Assembly (NCBI RefSeq): GCF_004359215.1
Contig: NC_090624.1
Span: 2,265,704 to 2,329,703, forward strand
Source of the DNA: Bremia lactucae
Taxonomy: Eukaryota > Oomycota > Peronosporomycetes > Peronosporales > Peronosporaceae
Length of the DNA stretch: 64,000 nucleotides
Reading direction: 5' to 3'
In this document: positions 1 to 8,842 of the stretch, one piece after another
How the letters are laid out: each line of letters begins with the position of its first letter
Position numbering within the stretch: position 1 is the stretch's first letter
The notes under the pieces: model-generated
The model's input: the letters and a program-made list of their open reading frames with translations, nothing else
Databases searched by the model: none
Told to the model about the DNA's origin: nothing
Position numbers and translations under genes: made by a program

Positions 1-1
1 T

Positions 2-250
2 ATGCAAAATGACACATACGACACAGCGCGCGTCGTCTGCTATCGGTCGCATCAGCTTCAACCAGCTAACGTAATAATCGTGCATGACAAGGAACTCCTT
101 GCCATGAAATATGCACTGCTTATTTTTCGAGTCTATCTCTTACGAGACAGTCCGTATATTGCTTACAGGAATCAAAACGGACCACGAGGCTTTAAGCAGA
201 CCGCAATTCTCACGAATAATGGCAAGGTGAGCATCTTTCTTCGCGGATAA
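2..250 (+). pseudogene. Ty3/gypsy RNase H fragment
   Basis: Partial RNase H domain of a gypsy polyprotein, entering from the left edge. The conserved run HDKELLAMKYAL (the DKE-containing block) followed by FRVYLLRDSPYI is the signature of this region. It aligns well with the minus-strand RNase H of the LTR-C element at 32352-32627 (RVVCY, DKE, LAMKYA, FRVYLLRD shared). The frame closes at 250 with no tether or integrase following, so it is a fragment. It lies on the opposite strand to the LTR-D element that follows, so it belongs to a different insertion. Confidence 0.75.
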
Positions 251-434
251 TAACTTCTGCGTGGAATATAATCCAGGAATACTTAATCTCGTGGCGGGCT
301 TTCACGCCAGCCTCCTTTTGAGCCGGCTACGCCAATCAATAGTGAGCTATTGCAACACTAGCTTTAAGTATTTTGTTGTCAACATTAGTTGAAGACATTA
401 TAAAGGGAGAAGGCTATTGAAAGTACATGGAAAA

Positions 435-834
435 TCTCAGAAATCAATCACAGGAATCCTTAAAAAAATGTCCGCATGTATCGGTCCTCATCAGATCGAT
501 ACACAAAACATATGGGTAGTTCAAGGGATCCAGGGATTGGTAGAACCAAATGGCAGCTAGTGCCCGAGATAGAAAGGATTCTTTGTCTCACAGATCAAAG
601 CGCAAGCCTTAGGAAGGCACTAGACGCTTCAAGATCAGACGAAAAAGTGAAGTTTATTTACTTATTTAATCTAATACCTAACCCTAGCTATTTAAAATAG
701 ATTTCGGCCGCCAGATTAATATCCGGTGGCTGACACATATGGTACCCATAATAAATGGGATTTTAGTAAGTACTTTACCCATCAAGGAAGTGTACCACAA
801 TAACGGTTCACCAACCGATGTGTGCCTCATTACA
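435..834 (-). repeat. LTR-D fragment (copy 1, reverse)
   Basis: From about 519 to 834 this matches, in reverse orientation, the LTR-D repeats at 27642-28111 and 29519-29930. Shared blocks include the TTCAAGGGAT(C/T)CAGGG segment, the GCCGCCAGAT dyad at 707-730 and the GGTTCACCAACCGA end. Read on the minus strand the LTR begins TGTAATGAGGCACAC at 834. The stretch 435-515 instead resembles 31895-31975 in the same orientation, so it may be a small piece of an LTR-C integrase region. Confidence 0.7.
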
Positions 835-1011
835 CCCTCCCTCATCAGACTGTTGACACCTAGTAACAACGTTCGCTTCATGTTCTCTTTGAGGTTAGAA
901 TACACGCAACTGACCGGATGGTAGTGTATTGCATTCCGTTGTGTAATGACAGCAAAGCGTGAGTGACCGACTTCTAGCTAGTCCCCCGACGATGAGCTGC
1001 AGATGGACTAT

Positions 1012-1480
1012 ATGAGTAACAATCTGTCGGAGAAAGCGTGGAAGAGCCTCGCTCATTTACGGTCCGGCGTGTAGACGAGTCTCGTTGGGCTCCAAAATCG
1101 TACCCAGAACGTGGTACCGCTGACGTTTTTAGCTAGATTGCACCGAACGCCGGACCCTGAGTCTAATATCATCACGAATCCGCTCGATGAAGAGCAAGAG
1201 CGGGCAATTCTCATAGAGGAACAAGCTCAACTTTGAGCTGCAGAGCTAGCGAAAGCAAAAGCTAACAGTGAACACCGATTCACTCCACTTAGTGTTGAAG
1301 AGCGTCTCATAGAGATCACTCGCAGATTGACCACCTGGACCTCCGGACCATAGGCAAACCGCCGGAGGAAATCGCTGCTCGCGACGCCCTTCATGAGCGA
1401 TGCCTTACGCCGAAGGTAACGACACGAGGTCAGTATCTGACGCGTTTCCGTGACCAGGACCAAGGGGCTTAGGTGACCTC
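1012..1480 (+). pseudogene. Decayed ORF of unknown family
   Basis: A reading frame starting ATGAGTAACAATCTG at 1012 stays coding-like to about 1345 apart from single TAG and TGA stops. It encodes a charged, helix-prone stretch (EEQERAILIEEQAQL, ELAKAKANSEHRF, SVEERLIEITRRL) and then appears to shift frame to give KPPEEIAARDALHERCL and GQYLTRFRDQDQG, ending near 1480. I do not recognise the family. The setting among gypsy debris suggests a transposon-encoded or captured ORF. Its composition differs from the AT-rich LTRs around it. Confidence 0.35.
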
Positions 1481-1637
1481 AATGAGGTAAATTTGATTGT
1501 TCTGTTTCCGAACGAAGCAAAAAGCGAAAACGACGCTTCATTTGGGAACTGGGTCCATCGGGCCCGCCGCCTCCGCAACATCTGGTGTATAATGCAAGCT
1601 TCGCTTCGATTTTGCCAAGCTTAAGGCCAAAGGACAT

Positions 1638-2222
1638 TTACGTTCGGCATTGGGAAGGGGGGGGTGGAAAGCACTTGTGGCATAACCAACCACTCCCATA
1701 GCATACCGCTTGGGTGGTAAAAGCTGTAAGCGAAATATCGCTAGCTCGCATTAGCAGTTGGTAATAACCATCTACTAAGTCAAGTGCACTGTACATCGTA
1801 CATCCCGCCATGTTGTTCTGGAGAACATCCTCTATAAGTGTGGGGGTCTGTCCCGGTATAGTGACAGCATTAAGCTTATTATAAGCATGTACAATGCACC
1901 ATTTACCATTTCGATTTTTGACACAAAATGTCGGTGTCTGCCGGTATAGTGTCAGCATTAAGCCTATTATAAGCATGTACAATGCATCATTTGCCATTTG
2001 GCTTTTTGACACAAAATGTCGGTGTCGAATGAGGAGATTTGCAATCTCGTACCATTTCAGCCTCTTGTTTAGCACGGAAAAAATCGTCAATGACGTCACA
2101 TTGTTCCTTTGGTAAGGGCCACAGCCGTGTGACACAGTATTTGGTTCCAGGAACTGAGTCAATTTTATTATGGACACCTCTGTCCGGGGGTAAAACGGAT
2201 GGTCGATCGATACATACCACAT
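1638..2222 (-). pseudogene. Gypsy reverse transcriptase fragment with tandem duplication
   Basis: The minus-strand frame carries classical RT blocks: TPTFCVKNRNGKWCIVHAYN, then LNAVTIPGQTPTL, then YSALDLVDGYYQLLMR. These are motifs upstream of the YxDD box, which itself is not retained. The block containing TPTFCVK is present twice because of a roughly 90-bp tandem duplication (1846-1935 and 1936-2023). The upstream duplicate is read out of frame. The adjoining 2222-2040 part contains an out-of-frame palm-proximal segment. Confidence 0.8.
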
Positions 2223-2429
2223 CTTAAAATTCCTTAATCAAGGAATAGAATGGATCCGTAGGATCGTTAAGGATCGATGATACACTCCGCGAACTAAGCG
2301 CAGCTTTTGTTTCCTAGGACATCTTCGTCCTGAAGCGACAATGAATTTAACTTAATCGTTGGTCGAATAATTACCATCTCAGATAAGTCGCCAGCTCGGC
2401 CGCACTCATCAATCGACGTTTCCTCAATT

Positions 2430-2930
2430 TTAAAGAGCATGTAATGAAAGGATTGCCGCAAGGCTAACTTCTTGCTCGAGGTTACCAGTCACAACATTTA
2501 CAAGCGTATGCAATTGCTCGCTCGTATCACTTTGTGAGGGCATGAACGCTTTGCGTCTCGCCTGTCTCGGATTAGAGACAATACGCCCCTTAATGGCCGG
2601 GGCATTCACGTCGCCAAATTTTCTAGCCTGTATTGGTTCTATACCAGAGATGGTGTCTAATCCGAAATTCGACAAGGAGTTGTGTAACTCAGCTTCCTTG
2701 TCCAGTGACAGTTCGCGTGTCACTTCACGTGAATTAAAAAGATTTGACCCGAAATGCCCTGGCGATCTGCCAGTAGTGTCACTAATGACACTCAGTATGG
2801 TGCCACCTCGGCCAACTACACTCGGTGAACTTAGACGTGCCACTTCACGTGTCTCAGGGATAATACACCCTTGCTGAATCGGCCTTAGGCCTACAATGCT
2901 TTCAGCATTTAGTGAATCGTTATTACAACG
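2430..2930 (-). pseudogene. Protease-to-RT spacer of LTR-D element
   Basis: An open minus-strand frame covering 2987-2430 lies between the protease and RT of the LTR-D element. It starts just at the DLILGMAW end of the protease and encodes a Ser/Thr/Arg-rich low-complexity protein with several SREV/TREL-like repeats. This position in gypsy polyproteins is a poorly conserved linker, and I see no catalytic motif. It is part of the same dead element. Confidence 0.4.
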
Positions 2931-3235
2931 AGTGTCACTCGACGGAGTACGTGCCGTTCCAAGGCCATACCAAGGATGAGATCGCATCTCGAATCCAAAT
3001 TAAGGACGAGACAGCGTTCCACACTGTCAAAGCTCAGAATTTTCATACTTAAGTTCAACGGAACTTTAGGGAGCAGGGACACGAGTCCTAGTCGCTAGCG
3101 AACAGTGATTATATCACTTTCATGCGCTTTAAGCGCTACAGAATAGGGTTGATTTCCTTCATAGGAAAGACGTCGAGCATAATTGTGAGACGCTTCTGAG
3201 TCAATTAAAATCGATCATGGCTTGTCGAAGCTCTT
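2930..3235 (-). pseudogene. Gypsy aspartic protease remnant (DSG to DSE)
   Basis: On the minus strand the segment reads ILIDSEASHNYARRLSYEG followed, about 70 codons later and with frameshifts, by CDLILGMAW. This is the retropepsin layout (active-site hydrophobic-DSGAS...; then DLILGMxWL). The active-site glycine of DSG is Glu here (GGA-type codon to GAA), which would abolish catalysis. The LTR-A protease at 20795-21190 gives the intact comparison within this window. Confidence 0.65.
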
Positions 3236-3299
3236 CACAGTCGCCTGGGCGACTAAAAAGCCAGGGTTGTACCCACACCCCGTGCGATTACCCACCGAG

Positions 3300-4800
3300 C
3301 TAATTGGGGCTAAGTCCTGTTTATTCTCACCTCCTAGTGGTTCAACAGAACTTAGGTCTTCCCAATAGGGCACCCCGCACCTACTAAGTATCGCCGTTTT
3401 CCCGCACCGTACCAGATTTCTGGTACAGGTCGGAATTGGCGCTCTTTCAAGCTTTACGGGTATTGCGTAGAGGACAGGCCGGACGTAAATGTTTCGTACT
3501 TTCGCTCAAATAACACATATGGATGCTCTTATGCTGTCCCACAGCTTGAAATGCTTCTTTTCTTTCCTCAACGGGCTTGGAGCCATGGTTTCCAGTCTAT
3601 TAGACGATACCGATGTGCTCGAAGAGCTTATACGGTAACCAGGCGTGCTACCTCGAGCCGACTTAAAGTCGAATTCAGCGCGTAGAGCTATGGCAATTGC
3701 CTCTTCGAAAGTAGCAGGATGGAGTCGAAATAATTCCTCCGGGCAACGCCCTCACTGAGAGCCTCCATAAAGACTAGCTTCTTGCGCCGGGTCTTGATGC
3801 ATAGATGAAATGAAAGCTCTCAACTCCTGGTCATAGTCTCCTAGTGTCGTCCACCCTGACGAGCCGCTTTGAACCTTGATTGCATGCGAAAAGCCTGAAC
3901 AGGCGGTGCTCATATGCTATTCATTTGCTATTTCAGCGAATTCCAGGAGAAAAAGCGTCGTATATAGACGTGCTGCACGAAAGTGCCCATTACACGGCTC
4001 AACCTCCGACTTGGAAATGGCCATGGCCACCTTTTCCCTTTCTATTAAACAAAAGGCAGAATCTTTGGACATCTTCGCTGCTTGATCCAAATAGAAAGGA
4101 TTTCTCTCTCTTTACTCTCAAATGTATTAACATGACAACAAGAGGCCTTGCTCGGGTTGAGTGCTCTTTTGAGGCGGTCCAGAGCCGTCTGTTAATGCTA
4201 TACCGTCACCAACCTCGTTTAGTACTGATCCAGCAACCTCAAGAGAATTTGCAAATCCCTTGACTAAAGTTGCTCCAGACACACAATCATTATGTGTCTC
4301 TGCAAAGCAACTGAAAAAGTTGCGCCTCTATCACCAACGAGATCTACTTCGCGAACTTCCCGTAGATTCATTATCTTTGAGCCTAATCGTACTTATTTTG
4401 ATATTAATTATGGATGCGCCGATACCCTATCCTTTCAAGGAAAATACCAGGAATTCCAAGTCCTTATCCAACTTTTTGTGTTACGTCGACGCTTGGTCTG
4501 CCATACTCGGGCTGTCCATTAGGCTCTGAACAGATACAGAAATGTACCGAGTTGGTATAGATGCCGTCAAGTGGTCCTGGGCCTGTCCGATAAGAGAGAT
4601 TTCGTATCGCATAAAGGTATCAAGCCTTGCATCCAGAAGCTCTGGTCTCTGGGACATTATGAGCTTAATCTGTCTTAGCCCGAACAAAGTTTTGAGCTTC
4701 TTAAACGCTGCTCGTTTCGCCTCTGATAGTTCTGAAAAGGTTTCAATCATATCAGAGGCTTGGTCTTATAAAGACACAGGCGTAGATTGACTAAGAGTGC
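3300..4800 (-). pseudogene. LTR-D gag remnant
   Basis: The best-preserved piece (4750-4481) encodes a helical stretch with FKKLKTLFGLRQIKLI. It resembles the region just after the LTR-D primer site at 28200-28260 (KLKSMFGLDLIDHAL), which fixes it as the start of gag. Further down, short cysteine-bearing pieces near 3430-3380 (RCGKTAILSRC) may be what is left of a zinc knuckle. The frame is broken repeatedly. Confidence 0.45.
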
Positions 4801-4809
4801 AAGCAGTTG

Positions 4810-5050
4810 TTGCGGAGCTACCTTGATCCGTAAGTCAGAGGAAAACTTATTGACTCAAAGAGTCACTTAGTTCTATAGAGCCATTAGGTTTAACAGCCCA
4901 ATGAGTCGTACAAGCTATTGAAGCTTAGTGAATTTGAATTCAAGGGATTCAGAGGTTCTAGAGCCAGGTGGCAACAAGTGCCCGAGGTACAAAGTCTTAT
5001 ATATATCACAAATCAATGCGCAAGCCTTAAAACTGGACTAGACGCGTACG
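4810..5050 (-). repeat. LTR-D, 3' half (copy 2, reverse)
   Basis: Reverse-orientation match to the second half of LTR-D at 27900-28111, including GCGGAGCTACC, AGTCACTTAGTTCTATA, and TTCAAGGGATTCAG. It also matches copy 1 at 519-640 (AGTGCCCGAG, CGCAAGCCTTA). The LTR is cut at about 5050 and resumes at 6137. Confidence 0.7.
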
Positions 5051-5695
5051 GGCCATGCTTAAATGGCAGCATCAAGCCGTGACGATACCTGCCTCTTAGT
5101 CATCAGTTTGACATCTGATGAACGTCTTGAAGCGTCCACAAGCAAGTGGATTTAGTGCGAGTGAGTGCGATGGCCTCACTTGTGATTCGGTCGTGGTTGG
5201 TGCTTTGCCAACCATGGCACGCCAAGGATGAGGTCATACGGATTCTACATACCTAGCACTGTGAACTTCTCTTTACAAGAGAAGTAACTAAAGCTAAAGG
5301 CGAGTTAAACTTGACCTTCTTCAGACTTTACGAGCGTGTCGTTCGCTAAACAAACGGTCACCTCTTCTCGCTTGCCATCCTGACAAAGCGACTCATTTAG
5401 TTTGATTCAAAAGGACCGTACGTTCGCGACTGTCTGCACCACGGTTCACAAGTGGATACCGTTGAAGAAAGCTCGACCGCAAGGTGAAACGATGCGTGGC
5501 AAACTATATTAAACGCCAAAAATCTTCCTACTAACTTGGTTTCCGCGGTCTTCAAGACCAAATTGCGCCCGCGCTTTTTTCGACCATTCACGGTCGTGGC
5601 CTATAGAATCAGCGCGGACACTCACCTTGCTGACGTAGCAACCGAGTACTGGTATCTCGGGACCCCAGAAGACACATTTCTTTTCAATATCAAAA
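5051..5695. mobile_element. Chimeric gypsy fragments inserted in LTR-D
   Basis: Three pieces are joined here. 5051-5190 (plus) matches the protease-distal region of the LTR-B/LTR-C elements (compare 16720-16860 plus, and 34540-34350 minus). 5190-5400 (minus) matches the LTR-A protease at 20940-21150, sharing FESLCQDDKREE-type and SCKEKFTVLG-type codons in reverse. 5420-5690 (plus) encodes a gypsy integrase C-terminal segment (FKTKLRPRF, RPFTVV) that runs straight into the LTR-B at 5697. The order implies at least two rounds of insertion or deletion. Confidence 0.6.
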
Positions 5696-5696
5696 G

Positions 5697-6136
5697 TGTA
5701 TCGCGGTGTATCGTTACATGAAATTAACTTTTAAAGGTTGTTAATTAATATATTATCTAAATAGTAGATAATATTTGGAGAATACTACTTTACATGGTAA
5801 ATTCTAAAAGCTTATCCTTAGGTAGATATACACCATTACATCTATTTTCTCCGCGGTCCAGTCAGCGCTGGACGCGCGCAAAGAGAAAGACAGATAAGAC
5901 TTTTAGTACATGTTTTGTATTAATTTATAATTAATTTAGTCTTAAACAGATCGACAAGAAGAACTTAATTATATTAGTACAGTTTTCATTTAACCCTCTT
6001 TAAAGCAAGTGTTTTTAAGAGAAGACTTCTTCTGTACGTACTAGTGTACGTGAAGTGACGTGAGGCACCACTCGCACTGAGGCAGTGCGAAATGGACTTG
6101 TACTGAAGCAGTACAAGTCGGCAGTGCCTTGTTACA
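5697..6136 (+). repeat. LTR-B (3' LTR position)
   Basis: Begins TGTATCGCGGTGTATCG and ends CAGTGCCTTGTTACA; it matches 14845-15282 over its full length (440 versus 438 bp). It follows the integrase C-terminus, so it is the 3' LTR of a mostly deleted LTR-B element. Two adjacent hairpins sit just before the 3' end: 6072-6090 (TCGCACTG/CAGTGCGA) and 6097-6117 (CTTGTACTG/CAGTACAAG). Confidence 0.85.
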
Positions 6137-6338
6137 AAAAGGTTATCTAAAACCTTACCCTAGCTAATTAAAAATAAATATCGGCCGCCAGATTAATATC
6201 TGGCGGCTGATTCATATGTTGCCCATAGTAAATGGGATATTTAGAAATAAGCTAGTTGGAATCGAACAAAAGAGTATTTGACCCGTAAAGTAAATGTACC
6301 ACAACAACGGTTCACCAACCGAATTTTGCCTTACTTCA
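6137..6338 (-). repeat. LTR-D, 5' half (copy 2, reverse)
   Basis: Continues the LTR-D interrupted at 5050. Shared with copy 1 (672-834): CCCTAGCTA, the GCCGCCAGAT-TAAT-ATCTGGCGGC dyad at 6184-6207, GCCCATA(G/A)TAAATGGGAT and GGTTCACCAACCGA. The minus-strand start is TGAAGTAAGGCAAAATTCGG at 6338. Confidence 0.75.
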
Positions 6339-6572
6339 AAATCTGCCATCTTTCTATCAATATTTAGCGAAGAGAAAGCGTGCGACCTGGACTAATTTGT
6401 CAGACAAATAATATGAGCACATTGTTACACTAAATGCTAGTTCAATTACAGCTTCGCCTTGTGCACCTTTAAATGAAAGTGCAATTTCGCAAATATAATT
6501 TGTTGCCAGGATTTTTACAAAGAAAAAAGGTGTCACAGCAAAACTGCGCTGCCAGATATGTCGGCGCTACAT

Positions 6573-6589
6573 TCATTGGCAATTAATTT
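6573..6589 (+). promoter_or_regulatory. Oomycete initiator-like element of the CREG-like gene
   Basis: TCATTGGCAATTAATTT resembles the oomycete core promoter (TCATTYYNCAWTTT) with one base missing. It lies 40-56 bp before the ATG at 6629, the spacing usual for these short 5' UTRs, and supports 6629 as the original start. Confidence 0.45.
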
Positions 6590-6628
6590 ACTTGAAGAAA
6601 TTCGTCAACTGGCAAGTCACTTGCCAAG

Positions 6629-7508
6629 ATGAAAAGTATTAGCCAGAACTTTGTCGTGCTACTACTCATTGAAAGCCTCATTTGGCTCAACCAAAGCGCC
6701 GAAGCTCGTCGAAACGTCAGAATCGCTTTAAGCAACACACTTGCGATAGAAGAAACGTTGTGCGCTACTATAACTGCTGAAAGAGGATCGGCATGACCTA
6801 TATAACCGTGTCTATCTGTGTAGAGAACGATCTTCAGCGGTCCATGCGAGAAAACTGGTGCACGAAAATATTTGGGCGACACTGGCGACGCTGTCGGTGC
6901 AGTTTAAGGGGGTTCCGTACGGCAATATTGTCTCCTATAGTGGTATCGAAACTAATAATAATTACAGCGACATATTCAATGATGACCCGGGTAATGCTTT
7001 TTTAGATGGCGAAGGCTATTCCAAAGAAAATTCGACGGGCCAGCTGTTTTTCTATCTCACTCCGCTGGATGCTGCAGGTATAAAAAAGTAAAAAGATTCG
7101 ACACGTTATACTTAGTACTTTGTGGTTTTAGGATCGGACTTAAGCGTCAACTCGATGCCTCCGTGGCAATTTCAATGGCACAGCAGGGCGAGCATGCCTG
7201 CGACATGGACGTGGAAGACCCGACGTGCTGGAAAATCACGCTGACGGGCAAGGTCTTGCCAGTGCGTGATGATCGAATCATTTACGCTAAAAAAGTGCTA
7301 TTTTCAAAGTACGTTCCAAATTTGAATGGTAATTGTTGCTTTGTAGTGAAGTGTCTATGGTTTTTATAGGCATCCCCAGATGCAGGATTGGCCTGAAAGT
7401 CACAACTTTAAGCCGTATACGCTAGAAATTGAAAATATTATTTTGCTGGATTTTTACGGTGGTGCAAAGCGCATTCCTGTGAAGAAATATTACCAGGTCA
7501 AACTATAA
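6629..7508 (+). pseudogene. CREG-like secreted glycoprotein gene, frameshifted
   Basis: Homologue of CREG (cellular repressor of E1A-stimulated genes; an FMN-binding split-barrel fold without oxidase activity, secreted or lysosomal in animals). Diagnostic pieces in order: LVHENIWATLATLSVQFKG, then VPYGNIVSYS, STGQLFFYLTPLD, SVAISMAQQGEHACDMD, DPTCWKITLTGKVLPV, KKVLFSKHPQMQDWPESH, and FYGGAKRIPVKKYYQV at the end. The ATG at 6629 opens with a hydrophobic signal peptide (VVLLLIESLIWLNQSAEA). Two introns fit: 7078-7131 and 7309-7369 (GTACGT...TATAG). The frame is broken twice. The signal-peptide frame hits TGA at 6794 while the CREG frame is open only from 6774, and one G is missing near 7156 (AACTCGATG then CCTCC). 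This is either a recent pseudogene or assembly indels; a hidden extra intron cannot explain the second break. Confidence 0.8.
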
Positions 7509-7885
7509 AAGTGATAATTGCAAAATAATTGGCGCGGTTTGAGGTGTTTCTTTTTCTTGAAAAATAACAAGTATTGAAACGTTGCAATTTAAATACTTTA
7601 GTATACTACATATGTAGTTCTCGAGCAGAATTCTTAAAGGTGACCAGGTCGAAAATGTTCATTAGGAATACAAAATTACAATTGAAAACATTTCACAAAA
7701 AGTATTGTTTTTCTAAATTAACTCCTAGGGAATTTACGAAATACCAAAAAAACGCAAGAAATCAAGCTGTCGAAGCAGTAAAACGCGTCTGTCATGTCGG
7801 TCTTTTAGAAACGAGGATTGGAGCAAACCTAAATGCATGTTTTTATTCGTTCATGTTTTTTGTCGCCGAAAAGACAAACACGCCC
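7509..7885. other. Intergenic, convergent gene ends
   Basis: A 377-bp AT-rich stretch between the ends of two convergent genes. An open plus-strand frame (7574-7918) overlaps the epimerase 3' end and has no recognisable domain, so I treat it as noncoding 3' UTR sequence. Confidence 0.5.
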
Positions 7886-8842
7886 TTACAGGGAACTCAC
7901 CGAGATGGACTGTTTTAGAATGTACGTCATTCCGACACCCAACTCTTGATGTTCCGAGACGCGACCGGGCTCAATCGCAAGAAAGTTCATGTACTCTTCA
8001 GCCCCCATGTCAGTAATGTTCGCGGCCCTCGTATACGGATTCCACACGACCACGTCGGTCTTCGTCTCGATCTCGCCCTTGCCATTCCCATTACGAATCG
8101 AACCCGACTTTTCGACCGTCACCGTGCGATCGACTGCATCAACACCCTTGATCACAGTATCAATCCGATCGGGGGCATTTTTGTAAACACTGTCCGTGTC
8201 CTTTGTAATCGTTATGTACTCGCGCGTCTCCGTCATGTTAGTCTTGGACACCTTATCAAAGTAGTCGACTCCTTTTAAACCATTGACCTGGGCGCCATCG
8301 TTGCGAACGTCATCAATCCACAAGTAATTGTGCAGCAACGCGTGAAATTGAATCGACTTCTTGTCCGTATTGCGAACGTGTAGTGCCGTGTCCAATTGAT
8401 TCGCATGGAGCGTGATCCAATACTCGAGCTTAAATTCATTGGGCCACATCTTGCGGGTCGACTCGCTCGCTTCCATTTTAAAGATTGCGGTACTGACTCC
8501 ATCTTTCTCCTTTGCGTCTTCGTGGCTCACAAGCGTCCAATTGGTAATCCGCGCAAAACCATGACCTGGAAGACCCTCTGCGCTTCCAAAGTTTGGCCAC
8601 ACGATGGGAATTCCTCCACGAATGGGTTTCTCACCGTCCATATTGGACTTCTTGGACATGAAGAGAATGTCCAGCTTCGGCTTCATGGCGGGTTGAAACG
8701 ACTTGACGTGCGCTCCAAAGTAAAAGACTTCGGCCGTGGAGCCCGACGGGTGCGTAAGCGTGATGGTTTTAAGCGCATCAATCACAGGAGCAAGACACGT
8801 CGATGCAAGTGCAGTTGTCACAACTAGCATAGGGTTGACCAT
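7886..8842 (-). CDS. Glucose-6-phosphate 1-epimerase-like protein, secreted
   Basis: A single-exon gene of 318 aa in the aldose 1-epimerase superfamily, closest by motif to the hexose-6-phosphate mutarotase group (YeaD/YMR099C type), which interconverts alpha and beta anomers of glucose 6-phosphate. Visible landmarks: PIRGGIPIVWPNFG (residues 73-86), PGHGFAR (92-98), FHALLHNYLW (166-175) containing the expected catalytic His171, DVVVWNPYT (263-271) and AIEPG (289-293) containing the expected catalytic Glu291. Length is normal for the family. The first 23 residues (MLVVTTALAS...) look like a signal peptide, which is unusual for a cytosolic sugar-phosphate enzyme and suggests an apoplastic or haustorial aldose mutarotase role. 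The start has a good context (ACCATGG). It is convergent with the CREG-like gene. The C-terminus (KQSISVSSL) is intact. Confidence 0.88.
   Translation of the reverse strand: MVNPMLVVTTALASTCLAPVIDALKTITLTHPSGSTAEVFYFGAHVKSFQPAMKPKLDILFMSKKSNMDGEKPIRGGIPIVWPNFGSAEGLPGHGFARITNWTLVSHEDAKEKDGVSTAIFKMEASESTRKMWPNEFKLEYWITLHANQLDTALHVRNTDKKSIQFHALLHNYLWIDDVRNDGAQVNGLKGVDYFDKVSKTNMTETREYITITKDTDSVYKNAPDRIDTVIKGVDAVDRTVTVEKSGSIRNGNGKGEIETKTDVVVWNPYTRAANITDMGAEEYMNFLAIEPGRVSEHQELGVGMTYILKQSISVSSL

Larger units (their letters stand above)
1638..6338 (-). mobile_element. Degenerate LTR-D gypsy element (minus)
   Basis: Reading down the minus strand: an LTR-D split into 6338-6137 and about 5050-4810, gag remnants (4750-3300), protease (3235-2930), then reverse transcriptase (2222-1638). 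The LTR is interrupted by a foreign 1.09 kb block (5051-6136) that ends in an LTR-B. No RNase H, integrase or 3' LTR is recognisable below 1638 on this strand. Stops and frameshifts occur throughout, so the copy is dead. Confidence 0.7.

Noticed and set aside
7574..7918. 114-aa plus-strand ORF between CREG-like and epimerase genes
   Set aside because: It overlaps the epimerase 3' end, is AT-driven, and has no domain or splice support.
8275..8827. Overlapping frames on both strands inside the epimerase gene
   Set aside because: They are shadows of a well-conserved 318-aa coding sequence and have no domains of their own.
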